Source of the DNA: Anaerolineae bacterium
Lineage (GTDB): Bacteria > Chloroflexota > Anaerolineae > Anaerolineales > E44-bin32
Reading direction: 5' to 3'
NCBI GenBank assembly: GCA_030598885.1
Contig: JAUVOZ010000013.1
Span: 1 to 20,810 of the forward strand
DNA: 20,810 nucleotides
Below are positions 7,930-16,245 of the stretch, one piece after another. The notes under the pieces were generated by a model that did not search any database, was not told the DNA's origin, and saw nothing but the letters and a program-made list of their open reading frames with translations. Position 1 is the first letter of the stretch. Each line of letters opens with the position of its first letter. The translations under genes were made by a program, and so were the position numbers.

Positions 7930-8031
7930 ATGCACAGTATTGCAAACAACATCTTCCAGGCAGCTGGCATCAAGATCGATCTTGGTGTTGGTGCAAATTT
8001 GCCTAATCGGAGTGCGTCTACTAACAGGTAA
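7930..8031 (+). CDS. putative 33-residue leader peptide upstream of the ABC exporter
   Basis: This small ORF lies 27 bases after the predicted transcription start and has AAAGGTG (7914-7920) nine bases before its ATG, which is a better ribosome site than several real genes here have. The peptide starts MHSIANNIFQAAGIK and ends SASTNR. It ends 15 bases before the first arm of the terminator hairpin at 8051, the geometry of ribosome-dependent attenuators. It has no run of one amino acid, so if it regulates, translation inhibition or an arrest peptide is more likely than amino-acid starvation. No homologue is recognised. It could instead be a chance ORF. Confidence 0.45.
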   Translation: MHSIANNIFQAAGIKIDLGVGANLPNRSASTNR

Positions 8032-8050
8032 CGGTCCACTATCAACTCGG

Positions 8051-8086
8051 CCGCGGGCGCCCTCCAGCGCCCGCGGTTTTGTTTTT
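8051..8086 (+). terminator. intrinsic terminator in the leader (candidate attenuator)
   Basis: CCGCGGGCGC (8051-8060) pairs perfectly with GCGCCCGCGG (8067-8076) over a 6-nt loop, followed by TTTTGTTTTT. It lies downstream of a promoter and a leader ORF but upstream of the ABC ATPase, so it would stop most leader transcripts unless relieved. It could also be the distant terminator of hom, though the promoter in between argues against that as its only role. Confidence 0.8.
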
Positions 8087-8095
8087 CTGCACGTT

Positions 8096-8127
8096 TTCGG
8101 CCGCGGACACCCGCGGCCGAACTTTTT
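8096..8127 (+). promoter_or_regulatory. second GC-rich hairpin with arms interchangeable with the terminator
   Basis: TTCGGCCGCGG (8096-8106) pairs with CCGCGGCCGAA (8111-8121) over ACAC, followed by CTTTTT and then the AAGGAG ribosome site (8128-8133). The 10-mer TCGGCCGCGG occurs at both 8047-8056 and 8097-8106, so the arm at 8111-8120 can pair with either. This is the layout of a two-state RNA switch. It may act as a second terminator or in control of translation. Confidence 0.6.
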
Positions 8128-8136
8128 AAGGAGTAG

Positions 8137-8967
<831 letters not shown>

Positions 8968-9013
8968 TGCAGCGTCCTCGCAAGATGCTCGGTAATGGAA
9001 AGGTAGGCTCAAA

Positions 9014-9841
9014 ATGATATCCGCTACAACACGCCAGCTTCGCGCCTCTTACGCTTTTGTTGAGCGCAACGCACACCTGGTGAAGCGTTATTGGTCGTGG
9101 GAGTTGGTTTGGCTCGCCTACTCCATCGCTAATAGCCTGTCGGTGAGCTACATCGGGTTGGGTATGGAGCAAATCAGCGGTCAGGAGATCGATGGTCGTT
9201 ATCTGGTGCTCTACTTGGTGGTGGGGACACTGGTCTGGCGCTACCTATCGCTGATCTTCTACTGGATCACCGATGTGATCGGACTGGAGCGCTGGGAGGG
9301 GACGATCGAGTACACGCTGATGGCACCTATCCACCGGTTGACCCACATGGCCGGACAAACAGCGTTCGCCGTCGCTTACAGCCTGTTGTTCACCGCGATC
9401 ATCCTGGCGGTGACGGTCAAGCTCTTTCAGATCGACCTCACCAACGCTAACCTGTTCGGGATGACGCTGGTTATGTTATCCGGGAGCCTCTCCTTCATCG
9501 GGATTGGTATTGTCGGCTCCATCCTGCCGCTACTCTTTCCCGAGAGGGGTGCTCAGATGACCCATGTGATCATCGCCATGCTGTTACTCGTCTCCGGGGT
9601 CTACTACCCAGTGGCAGTGCTCCCTCCGACGCTACGCATGTTGTCGGTTTTCAGTCCGGCCACTTACGTGCTAGACGGCACTCGCAAGGCTTTGTTAGAC
9701 GGTCTCCCGACAGCCCAGCTATGGCCCTCCATCTGGCCGACATTGGTTGCGGGTGCGATCGCCATCCCGATCGGTCTTTGGGTCTTTGGTCTCGCCGAGC
9801 GTTACGCTAAACGAACAGGCAAACTACACCGTAATGGATGA
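9014..9841 (+). CDS. ABC-2 type transporter permease
   Basis: A 275-residue integral membrane protein with about six hydrophobic segments (roughly 31-50, 62-85, 117-138, 146-172, 184-204, 241-261). RWEGTIEYTLMAPI (93-106) is the cytoplasmic coupling segment typical of ABC-2 permeases, and SGVYYPVAVLPPTLRML followed by FSPATYVLDGTR is the family's C-terminal signature. It should form a dimer with two copies of the upstream ATPase. AAAGGTAGG lies just upstream of the ATG. It is followed after 73 bases by an MFS gene. Confidence 0.9.
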   Translation: MISATTRQLRASYAFVERNAHLVKRYWSWELVWLAYSIANSLSVSYIGLGMEQISGQEIDGRYLVLYLVVGTLVWRYLSLIFYWITDVIGLERWEGTIEYTLMAPIHRLTHMAGQTAFAVAYSLLFTAIILAVTVKLFQIDLTNANLFGMTLVMLSGSLSFIGIGIVGSILPLLFPERGAQMTHVIIAMLLLVSGVYYPVAVLPPTLRMLSVFSPATYVLDGTRKALLDGLPTAQLWPSIWPTLVAGAIAIPIGLWVFGLAERYAKRTGKLHRNG

Positions 9842-9899
9842 ACGATTAGGATCAGACAGCATGTGAAGCATGCCAGCATCCACCACACAGATTGACCGC

Positions 9900-9904
9900 G
9901 AGGA
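9900..9904 (+). promoter_or_regulatory. ribosome binding site deciding the MFS start
   Basis: GAGGA ten bases before ATG 9915. The upstream in-frame ATG 9870 has no comparable site, so the shorter protein is preferred. Confidence 0.6.
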
Positions 9905-9914
9905 ACAGTTCGAA

Positions 9915-11153
9915 ATGACATCAGATATGCGATCGACACCGAAGCAACCGTTGCTCAACAACACACTGAAGCTGTTCATGCTGGCTATGGTGTTGGCCAA
10001 CATCGCCGCCAACATGTATGGGATGTTGCTACCACTCTACCTCAAGGACCTCGGTGCCAGCGTGATGCAGGTGGGATTGTTCTTCACTTTATCGCGGATC
10101 ATCCCTCTGGCGCTGCAGATCCTGGGGGGTTGGATTTCCGATACTCTCGGCAGGTTACGCAGCATCGCCATGGGAAGCATCGCCGGCGTAATTGCCTATA
10201 TCGGACTGATCCTCGCTCCTGCCTGGCAGTGGGTGTTGATTAGTGAAGGATTGGGAGCGATGACCCGCTCGCTTGTCGGTCCTAGTTTCGGTGCCTTCAT
10301 CGCCGAGCAATCCTCAGAAGAGAACCGTGCTCGGGTTTATGGAATCACTGAAACCATCTTCATGTTGACCATTGTCCTCGGTCCACCCCTAGGTGGCTGG
10401 TTAGCTGGTGCGTTTAATTTTAAATTCATGTTGCTATGCTCAGGTTTTCTATACACCATCGCTACAATTATTCGCATCAGCATGGCGCGTTTCGCAGCAC
10501 AGGAAAAAGAAGCCAAGCCGGAGAAGTTGTCGATGCTAAGTCTACGCACTAACCTGCGTGGGGTTGTAGCTTTGGTTCTAGCTGGTGGAGTGGTGACCTG
10601 GATTCTGATCACAGATGGCGTTCGCGATATCGCCTTCTCAATGTCCTTCACCTTCATACCACTTTACCTGCAAGACATTGGCGGCTTGACCATCGTGCAA
10701 ATCGGGCTGCTTGAATCGATCTTTGGTATTTTCAACATGATCACCACCATCCCTGCTGGTTGGCTGGCGGACAGGAGAGGCGAGCGGGTGGCGATCGTGC
10801 TGGGCTTCTTGCTTGAATCAGCTGCGCTGATGGTCCTACTTCAAGTGGACAACTTCATTGGTTACGCCTTCGCATGGGCTATGTTCGGTTTAGGAGAAGG
10901 ATTGATGTCGCCTGCCTATCAATCGCTGATCAGTAAGGCCGTGCCAGAAAAACTGCGCGGTACCGCGTTTGGATTTCTGCACTCCAGCCTGGGTTTGTTC
11001 TCCCTCCCGGCTCCGGCTATCGGCGCACAACTCTGGGAACGTTTCAGCCCACGATTCCCCTTCAGCCTAACTGCCTTGGTAGCGCTGTTGACGACGATCC
11101 CTGCCTGGCTGAAGTTCAAGTTGTCGGATAATGACAAAAATAATAAGACATGA
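9915..11153 (+). CDS. MFS transporter (first of two paralogues)
   Basis: A 412-residue, 12-helix major facilitator transporter. Motif A of the first half is GGWISDTLGRLR, and the second-half equivalent is GWLADRRGERVAI; GPPLGGWLAG in helix 5 resembles motif C of drug/H+ antiporters. I chose ATG 9915 rather than 9870: GAGGA (9900-9904) lies 10 bases upstream, the extra 15 residues are hydrophilic, and the length then equals exactly that of the paralogue at 14407. The two proteins share long segments (for example VGLFFTL against IGLFFTI and ILGGW with SDT, GRLR). Likely an exporter in the inner membrane; substrate unknown. It probably belongs to the same transcript as the ABC genes and the acetyltransferases. 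Confidence 0.9.
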   Translation: MTSDMRSTPKQPLLNNTLKLFMLAMVLANIAANMYGMLLPLYLKDLGASVMQVGLFFTLSRIIPLALQILGGWISDTLGRLRSIAMGSIAGVIAYIGLILAPAWQWVLISEGLGAMTRSLVGPSFGAFIAEQSSEENRARVYGITETIFMLTIVLGPPLGGWLAGAFNFKFMLLCSGFLYTIATIIRISMARFAAQEKEAKPEKLSMLSLRTNLRGVVALVLAGGVVTWILITDGVRDIAFSMSFTFIPLYLQDIGGLTIVQIGLLESIFGIFNMITTIPAGWLADRRGERVAIVLGFLLESAALMVLLQVDNFIGYAFAWAMFGLGEGLMSPAYQSLISKAVPEKLRGTAFGFLHSSLGLFSLPAPAIGAQLWERFSPRFPFSLTALVALLTTIPAWLKFKLSDNDKNNKT

Positions 11154-11212
11154 AACGTGATGAGTATTGTGAGTTGGGTTACTACTATCCGAAGAAAATG
11201 TGAGGGCCAACT

Positions 11213-12235
11213 ATGATTAATCAAAAAACAATTCAAGCTAGGACAATCCAGCTTCCAGATGCCCCAGTCATCCCAAGTCTCACCTTCCGCAAATTCCGTG
11301 GGGAGGTTGATTATCCAGCTATGCTAGCAGTGATCGAAGGCAGCAAGGAGACCGATGGCATCAAACGAACAGATACTCTCGAGGACATCGTCCGGAACTA
11401 CGAGCATCTCACCAACTGCGATCCACTCCAGGACGTACTCATGACTGAGATCAATGGTCAGGTCATCGGTTACAATCGTGTCTTCTGGGAAAAGTTGGAT
11501 GACGGAACCCGCACCTACACACTCTTTGGTTTCCTACTCCCTGCCTGGCGACGTCGGGGGATAGGTGGCGCCATGCTGCACCACGCCGAACGGCGTTTAC
11601 GTGAGATCGCCGACAGCCATCCCAAGGATGGGCCGCGATTCTTCCAATCCTGGGCTGCTGACACCGAAATTGGTACCCTACGCTTGCTGTTGAGCGAAGG
11701 CTATCAACCTGTTCGGTTCTCTTATGAAATGGTGCGCGACTTGAGCGAATCGATCCCCGAAGTTCCTATGCCAGAAGGTTTGGAGCTGCGTTCAGTGAAA
11801 TCAGAGCACTTCTGGCTGATATTCGACGCCATGAATGAGGCTTTCCGCGACCACTGGAGCCACCGTGATCTGACCAAAGAAGAGTTCAAGCAGTGGATGA
11901 AAGACCCTAATTTTGATCCCAAGCATTGGAAGGTAGCATGGTACGGGGACCAAGTGGCCGGCATGGTGTTGAATTTCATCAACCCAGCTGAAAACGATGA
12001 GTACAAACGCAAACGCGGCTATACAGAGGGCATCTCAGTGCGCCGCCCTTGGCGAAGGCGCGGACTGGCTCGATCGTTACTGGCGCAGAGCCTGCGTTAC
12101 TTCAAACAACTTGGCATGAATGAGGCTGCGCTTGGAGTAGATACCGAGAACCCCAGCGGCGCCCTGAGGCTGTACGAGAGCGTGGGTTTTCAGCCCGTCA
12201 AGAGCTTTATTGAATATCGCAAACCACTCGAGTGA
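11213..12235 (+). CDS. tandem-GNAT acetyltransferase (first of two paralogues)
   Basis: A 340-residue protein with two GNAT folds. The N-terminal domain (about 20-175) has the acetyl-CoA loop RRRGIGGAML (113-122). The C-terminal domain (about 188-338) has RRRGLARSLL (281-290) followed by LGVDTENPSGALRLYESVGF, a well-kept GNAT end. EAFRDHW (209-215) is a motif shared with the next gene. GNAT enzymes transfer acetyl from acetyl-CoA to an amine; the best-known tandem-GNAT enzyme is mycothiol synthase, but I do not see enough to claim that. GAGGG lies six bases before the ATG. Its place beside two exporters suggests acetylation of a small molecule or an antibiotic, as inference only. Confidence 0.88.
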   Translation: MINQKTIQARTIQLPDAPVIPSLTFRKFRGEVDYPAMLAVIEGSKETDGIKRTDTLEDIVRNYEHLTNCDPLQDVLMTEINGQVIGYNRVFWEKLDDGTRTYTLFGFLLPAWRRRGIGGAMLHHAERRLREIADSHPKDGPRFFQSWAADTEIGTLRLLLSEGYQPVRFSYEMVRDLSESIPEVPMPEGLELRSVKSEHFWLIFDAMNEAFRDHWSHRDLTKEEFKQWMKDPNFDPKHWKVAWYGDQVAGMVLNFINPAENDEYKRKRGYTEGISVRRPWRRRGLARSLLAQSLRYFKQLGMNEAALGVDTENPSGALRLYESVGFQPVKSFIEYRKPLE

Positions 12236-12300
12236 TCCACCGAGATCTCAAGTGGGTATGATTCTTTACTTATTACTGGAGAGCATCGAGGAGAGGTAGG

Positions 12301-13323
12301 ATGTCATCAGCCGCATTTGAGAAGCTGTCCAAAGAAGGTTTCACTATCCGCCCGGTAACTATGGATGACCTAGAAGCCGCGGTGAACCTATTCAACGCCT
12401 TCTCCCTGGCTACCATCGGCGTAAAAGAGTCTCGAGTGAAGGACATCGGCAATGAATGGCGGACACCCGGTTTTGAGCTAGATACTGCCACCCGGATTGT
12501 CCTCTCACCGAAGGGTATGTTGGTGGGTTATGTGGAAGTATGGGATGTGGCCAAGCCACCAGTCCATCCTTGGGTGTGGGGATGTGTTCATCCAGACTGG
12601 GAACGTCAAGGGATCGGTACCAGCATGATGACTTGGGCCCAGGCACGCGCCCGACAAGCCATCGCCGAAGTTCCGAAGAATGCACGGGTGGCTATGTACA
12701 GCGACACCGTCAGTACCCACGAACCCAGTAAGCGCCTACTGGAGGGTCTGGGCATGCAATTGATACGCCATTTCTGGCAAATGGTGATCGAGCTAGATAG
12801 CCGCCCACCGACTCCCCAATGGCCTGAGGGTATTACTTTACGCATGTACAACCACGACCAGGACGCTGAAGCCGTTTACCGGGCAGTGGACGAAGCCTTC
12901 AGGGATCACTGGGGATATGTTGAGCAACCCTTTGATCAAAGCTTTCAGCGCTGGCTACATTTCGCCATCAATCACCAGGATTATGATCCTACTCTTTGGT
13001 TCCTGGCGATGGACGGTGATATGATCGCCGGGGTGGCGCGGAGCAGACCTCGATCAGACGAAGACCCCGAGATGGGTTGGGTAAGCGTCCTATGTGTTCG
13101 CCAACCATGGAGAGGGAAAGGTCTAGGGTTAGCACTGCTGCAGCACACCTTTGGCGAGTTCCACCATCGAGGGAAACGTCGTGCTGGTCTGGGTGTTGAT
13201 GCACAAAACCTAACCGGCGCCACTCGACTTTATGAGAAAGCTGGCATGCACGTCCAGAGGCAGTATGATACATATGAGCTGGAACTGCGACCCGGAGTGG
13301 AGCTTCGCATTGAGACTTCCTAG
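12301..13323 (+). CDS. tandem-GNAT acetyltransferase (second paralogue)
   Basis: Also 340 residues and two GNAT domains: ERQGIGTSMM (101-110) in the first and RGKGLGLALL (271-280) in the second, then LGVDAQNLTGATRLYEKAGM. EAFRDHWG (198-205) and the end motif align with the previous gene, so the pair arose by duplication. Both acetyl-CoA loops keep the RxxGxG glycines, so both domains may bind the cofactor. GAGGAGAGGTAGG immediately upstream gives a strong ribosome site. It lies 65 bases after the first GNAT gene, with no terminator between them. Substrate unknown. Confidence 0.88.
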   Translation: MSSAAFEKLSKEGFTIRPVTMDDLEAAVNLFNAFSLATIGVKESRVKDIGNEWRTPGFELDTATRIVLSPKGMLVGYVEVWDVAKPPVHPWVWGCVHPDWERQGIGTSMMTWAQARARQAIAEVPKNARVAMYSDTVSTHEPSKRLLEGLGMQLIRHFWQMVIELDSRPPTPQWPEGITLRMYNHDQDAEAVYRAVDEAFRDHWGYVEQPFDQSFQRWLHFAINHQDYDPTLWFLAMDGDMIAGVARSRPRSDEDPEMGWVSVLCVRQPWRGKGLGLALLQHTFGEFHHRGKRRAGLGVDAQNLTGATRLYEKAGMHVQRQYDTYELELRPGVELRIETS

Positions 13324-13380
13324 GGGTAGCACTATCATCATGCTACTGCATCCACTGGGAAGCAACCACCAACCCGGGTA

Positions 13381-13388
13381 GGAGGTGA
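13381..13388 (+). promoter_or_regulatory. near-perfect Shine-Dalgarno site that fixes a TTG start
   Basis: GGAGGTGA, the best anti-16S match in the window, stands six bases before the TTG at 13395, which supports TTG as the real start of the HAD gene. Confidence 0.8.
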
Positions 13389-13394
13389 GCAACC

Positions 13395-14021
13395 TTGAAA
13401 AAGGATGACAGATCCATTCATGCTGTGCTTTGGGATTTGGGTGGTGTGATCGTGCGCACTCTTGATTGGAGTGGACGTGCTCGCTGGGAGAAACGCTCAG
13501 GGCTTTCACCCCACGAACTGGAACATATCGTTTTCAGAGGTGAAATGGGGGTGCGCGCGTCCCTGGGCCAGGCAAACTCAGACGACGTATGGACCTGGGT
13601 CCTCCAGCATTTGGGTTTTCCCAAAAGCGAGCGCGCAGCTATAGAACGCGACTTCTTCAGCGGAGATCAAGTCGATAACGAATTGATCTCGTTCATCCGC
13701 AATCTACGTCCCGGATATAAAACCGGCATCATCTCCAACGCCTGGCCCGAGCTTCGCCACTGGCTTGAAGTGGAGTGGTGTATCGCCGATGCTTTCGACC
13801 ACGTCGTGATCTCAGCCGAGGAGGGGGTATTGAAACCCGACCCCCGTATTTATCACCTGGCTCTCAACAGACTTGGGGTTGCTCCAAGCGAAACGATTTT
13901 TATCGATGATTTTAAAGAGAACGTCGTAGGTGCACTCGATATTGGGATGCAAGCGATCCACTTCCGAACAACTGAACAGGTCACATCAGAGTTACGAGCA
14001 CTGCTCGACCTGCCCCTCTAA
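13395..14021 (+). CDS. HAD superfamily hydrolase (IA subfamily, YihX-like)
   Basis: A 208-residue haloacid-dehalogenase-fold hydrolase. Motif I is LWDLGGVIV with nucleophile Asp14; the second acid of the usual DxD is Gly16, as in the YihX-like DLG branch. Motif II is GIISNAW (Ser114), motif III is Lys147 in VLKPDPRIY, and motif IV is IFIDDFKENV (Asp171, Asp172). Residues 20-90 form the cap region. It probably dephosphorylates a small phosphorylated metabolite in the cytoplasm. The gene starts with TTG and follows the GNAT genes after 71 bases, probably in the same transcript. Substrate not predictable from sequence. Confidence 0.9.
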   Translation: MKKDDRSIHAVLWDLGGVIVRTLDWSGRARWEKRSGLSPHELEHIVFRGEMGVRASLGQANSDDVWTWVLQHLGFPKSERAAIERDFFSGDQVDNELISFIRNLRPGYKTGIISNAWPELRHWLEVEWCIADAFDHVVISAEEGVLKPDPRIYHLALNRLGVAPSETIFIDDFKENVVGALDIGMQAIHFRTTEQVTSELRALLDLPL

Positions 14022-14106
14022 ATAGAAAGAGTCTCCCTAGCAGCTGGTCAATGTCTGTTGACAATATGAATGACTTTCCCGGCGGGGAGGAATATGAGGA
14101 CCCTTT

Positions 14107-14124
14107 ACCTATCCCATCCAATAC
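14107..14124 (+). repeat. 18-nt repeat, copy 1 (beside REP-like element)
   Basis: ACCTATCCCATCCAATAC matches positions 20689-20706 at 17 of 18 bases. Here it lies two bases before the REP-like element; the other copy lies at the junction with a RAYT remnant. The sharing suggests a piece of the same mobile unit. Confidence 0.55.
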
Positions 14125-14126
14125 AA

Positions 14127-14210
14127 AGTAGGGGCGCACGGGCCGGGAACTAAACCCCCGATAAATTCACCGGGACGAACGGCCGGCATCTGCGACCGTG
14201 CGCCCCTACT
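14127..14210. repeat. REP-like inverted-repeat element, 84 nt
   Basis: AGTAGGGGCGCACGG (14127-14141) and CCGTGCGCCCCTACT (14196-14210) are perfect 15-base inverted arms around a 54-base interior. The interior has further nested pairing (CCCG 14157-14160 with CGGG 14171-14174, and GGCCG with CGGCC). The 14 inner arm bases are identical to the arms of the palindrome inside the RAYT gene at 20413-20440. This fits a RAYT-mobilised REP or BIME-type element, located between the HAD and second MFS genes. Confidence 0.7.
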
Positions 14211-14277
14211 GCTCATCAAACTCGGTTAATCCGATAAAGTGTTCGAGGCTCTTATCAATAGATTGGGGTTGTGCCGA

Positions 14278-14286
14278 TGCTATAAA
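14278..14286 (+). promoter_or_regulatory. candidate extended -10 promoter for the second MFS gene
   Basis: TGCTATAAA, a TGn extension plus TATAAA, within the 385-bp spacer 14022-14406. Transcription from about 14293 would give a leader of about 114 bases. That leader contains a short palindrome CACTCG-CC-CGAGTG (14334-14347) that could be an operator. No strong -35 is seen. Confidence 0.35.
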
Positions 14287-14406
14287 AATGGCACAATAGT
14301 ATCCACACATCAGGTAGCCTCTGTGGCCTATCGCACTCGCCCGAGTGGTCATGCTCGTAAATCGCAATCCGATATCTTATGCTGAATAGGGGCTATTACT
14401 GCTTCC

Positions 14407-15645
14407 ATGCAGAACACGACTAAACGGCCACTGATATCAAGGACACTCGTCCTCTTCCTGGTGGGGATCGCGTTCGCTGAAGCCTCACGTACCATGACCA
14501 TGGTCCAGGTGCCTATCTTCCTGCGTGAGCTTGGCGCCGACATACACCAAATCGGTCTGTTTTTCACCATCGCGCTCATTTTTCCGCTCCTCCTCCGCAT
14601 CCTCGGCGGATGGCTTTCGGACACCATTGGCCGGTTGAGAGCTATCTGGCTGGGCAGTCTCGCCGGAGCACTAGCTTATATCCCCTACGCGTTAGCACCC
14701 ACCTGGCAGCTAGCTTTGCTGGGACCAGCCCTTCTAGCGGTTGCCTCGGCTTTAATCTACCCGTCCTATCGAGCTTATATCGCCGACACTACCGATAGTA
14801 AGGCACTCGGACGTGTCTTCGGAATTTCTGAAACCGTCCGTAACGTAGCCTGGATTATCGGACCTCCTTATGGAGGTTTGCTGGCGCAAACATTGGGCTA
14901 TCGCTGGATGTTCGTCGCCGCCATCATGTCTTCTGGGGTTGCGGCTATCATCTTCCTGACCTTAACCCGCGCTATGGATCAGAAGAAGTCAACACTGATC
15001 GAGAAACCCAGTCTCGCTTCTTTGCGAAGCTCCTTTAGAGAGATCTTCATCCTGATGCTTTCTGGTGGGCTTGTCACCTGGATACTAATCACTGATGGGG
15101 TGTACGACATCGCTTCCAGGTTATCTTTTGACTTGATGCCAGTCTATTTAAGCGACATTGCTGGTTTCAGTAAACAAGCCATAGGATGGATGGATGGTAT
15201 CCACGGTGTCGCTTGGGTTGCAGCCGGCGCCCTTGCGGGTTGGCTGGTCGATAAGACCAGCGAGCGATTGGCCATCGCCATCGGCCTAATCTTCTCAATC
15301 GCCTCTCGTTTAACATTCGCATTAGCCTCAAGCTTCTGGGGATTCACCTTCTCCTGGATCTTGCTCGGTCTTGGGGGTGCGGTGACGCAACCGGCCCTGA
15401 ATTCATTAGTCGCAAAGTGTGTCCCTTCGCATCTGCGAGGCATCACTTATGCATTTATGGCCACCAGTTTGAGCTTGATCTCCTTGCCCTTTCCTTGGAT
15501 CGGAAGTTTAATCTGGAATGCCTTTGGTCCAAAAGCCCCCTTCATGATCACTGTCGTGCTCGGCAGCTTAACGATCTTCCCCGCTTGGATGAAGCTGATC
15601 GTCCCTGACAAGACACCCCAGACTACAGCCACAACCATTGAATAA
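14407..15645 (+). CDS. MFS transporter (second paralogue)
   Basis: A 412-residue, 12-helix major facilitator protein. Motif A is GGWLSDTIGRLR, and the second-half equivalent is GWLVDKTSERLAI. It aligns end to end with the protein at 9915 (GLFFTIALIFPLLLRILGGW, FGISETVRNVAW, VTWILITDGVYDIA match closely), so the two are paralogues. The ATG lacks a good ribosome site. The REP-like element and a likely separate promoter lie between it and the HAD gene, so it may be transcribed on its own. Likely an inner-membrane exporter; substrate unknown. Confidence 0.9.
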   Translation: MQNTTKRPLISRTLVLFLVGIAFAEASRTMTMVQVPIFLRELGADIHQIGLFFTIALIFPLLLRILGGWLSDTIGRLRAIWLGSLAGALAYIPYALAPTWQLALLGPALLAVASALIYPSYRAYIADTTDSKALGRVFGISETVRNVAWIIGPPYGGLLAQTLGYRWMFVAAIMSSGVAAIIFLTLTRAMDQKKSTLIEKPSLASLRSSFREIFILMLSGGLVTWILITDGVYDIASRLSFDLMPVYLSDIAGFSKQAIGWMDGIHGVAWVAAGALAGWLVDKTSERLAIAIGLIFSIASRLTFALASSFWGFTFSWILLGLGGAVTQPALNSLVAKCVPSHLRGITYAFMATSLSLISLPFPWIGSLIWNAFGPKAPFMITVVLGSLTIFPAWMKLIVPDKTPQTTATTIE

Positions 15646-16245
15646 TCTGGCTTAACTACAACCCTTACCCTAGCTTGGTGTTACAAGAATTGACAACTCG
15701 ACAAAGGATCATGCTCCATCTGCGAGCCGCACATTCGTCGGAGAGGGATCACCTACAAACAGCACCACATTCCAGAGACAGGCGGGGAACGAGGGAAAGC
15801 ACACAAATGAAGAGGGATCTACTTACAAGAGGATCAGGGGAAGGTCACCCAAATAACTGAGCCCCCTGCCATCCGCCAGACAGCCGGCACTGCCGCTCTC
15901 GCCGGTGGGTCTCTCATCGTTCAACCGTAACAGAAGGGCATTTCTCCGACCAGTCGGCGCTATCTTTTCCCGACCGCCATTTTCAAGGGGTTCAGGTAGT
16001 TTGGTCGGAGCTAGCCACGGCCGATGAGGACGATCAGTCCTTAGGTGCCCTGGGGCTCTTTCTATCAACACTTTAAACATCCCTGGGCCGCAAGTCAATG
16101 AGCGATAGGCTTAAAAAAAGTACTAGATAATAATGCTATCAGAATAATCCCATCGATAATGATCTATAATCATCGCACCGGGAAGCCAAAGGAAACGAAG
16201 GAGACCGCTGATGTACTATGATCAACCTAAAAAGGAAGTCCAACC
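15646..16245. other. 600-bp stretch without a convincing gene; possible structured RNA
   Basis: The only open frames here (15675-15860 plus; 15823-16098 minus) have compositions unlike proteins. I see no rRNA, tRNA, tmRNA, RNase P or SRP signature. CTCCGACCA (15944-15952) and TGGTCGGAG (16002-16010) are perfect inverted arms, and within them CCGAC/GTCGG cores alternate four times (15946, 15953, 15970, 16004), allowing alternative hairpins. The last 150 bases are AT-rich, with a TATAAT at 16165-16170 that may drive the lipid kinase gene; its -35 is poor. It could hold a non-coding RNA, a leader or a decayed gene. Confidence 0.35.

Noticed and set aside
9870..9914. Upstream ATG for the first MFS protein
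   Set aside because: No Shine-Dalgarno sequence; adds 15 hydrophilic residues not present in the equal-length paralogue.
14058..14063. Perfect TTGACA as a promoter -35
   Set aside because: The sequence 16-18 bases downstream is GC-rich with no -10-like hexamer.
14095..14103. 9-mer TGAGGACCC shared with the RAYT 3' end (20631-20639), as a sign of a RAYT tail
   Set aside because: The distance to the shared 18-mer differs between the two places (12 against 58 bases), and nine bases may match by chance.
15690..15695. Perfect TTGACA after the second MFS gene
   Set aside because: No acceptable -10 at 16-19 bases; only a chance hexamer as far as I can see.
15823..16098. 91-codon minus-strand frame
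   Set aside because: Low-complexity Pro/Arg/Leu-rich composition, no ribosome site, no recognised domain.
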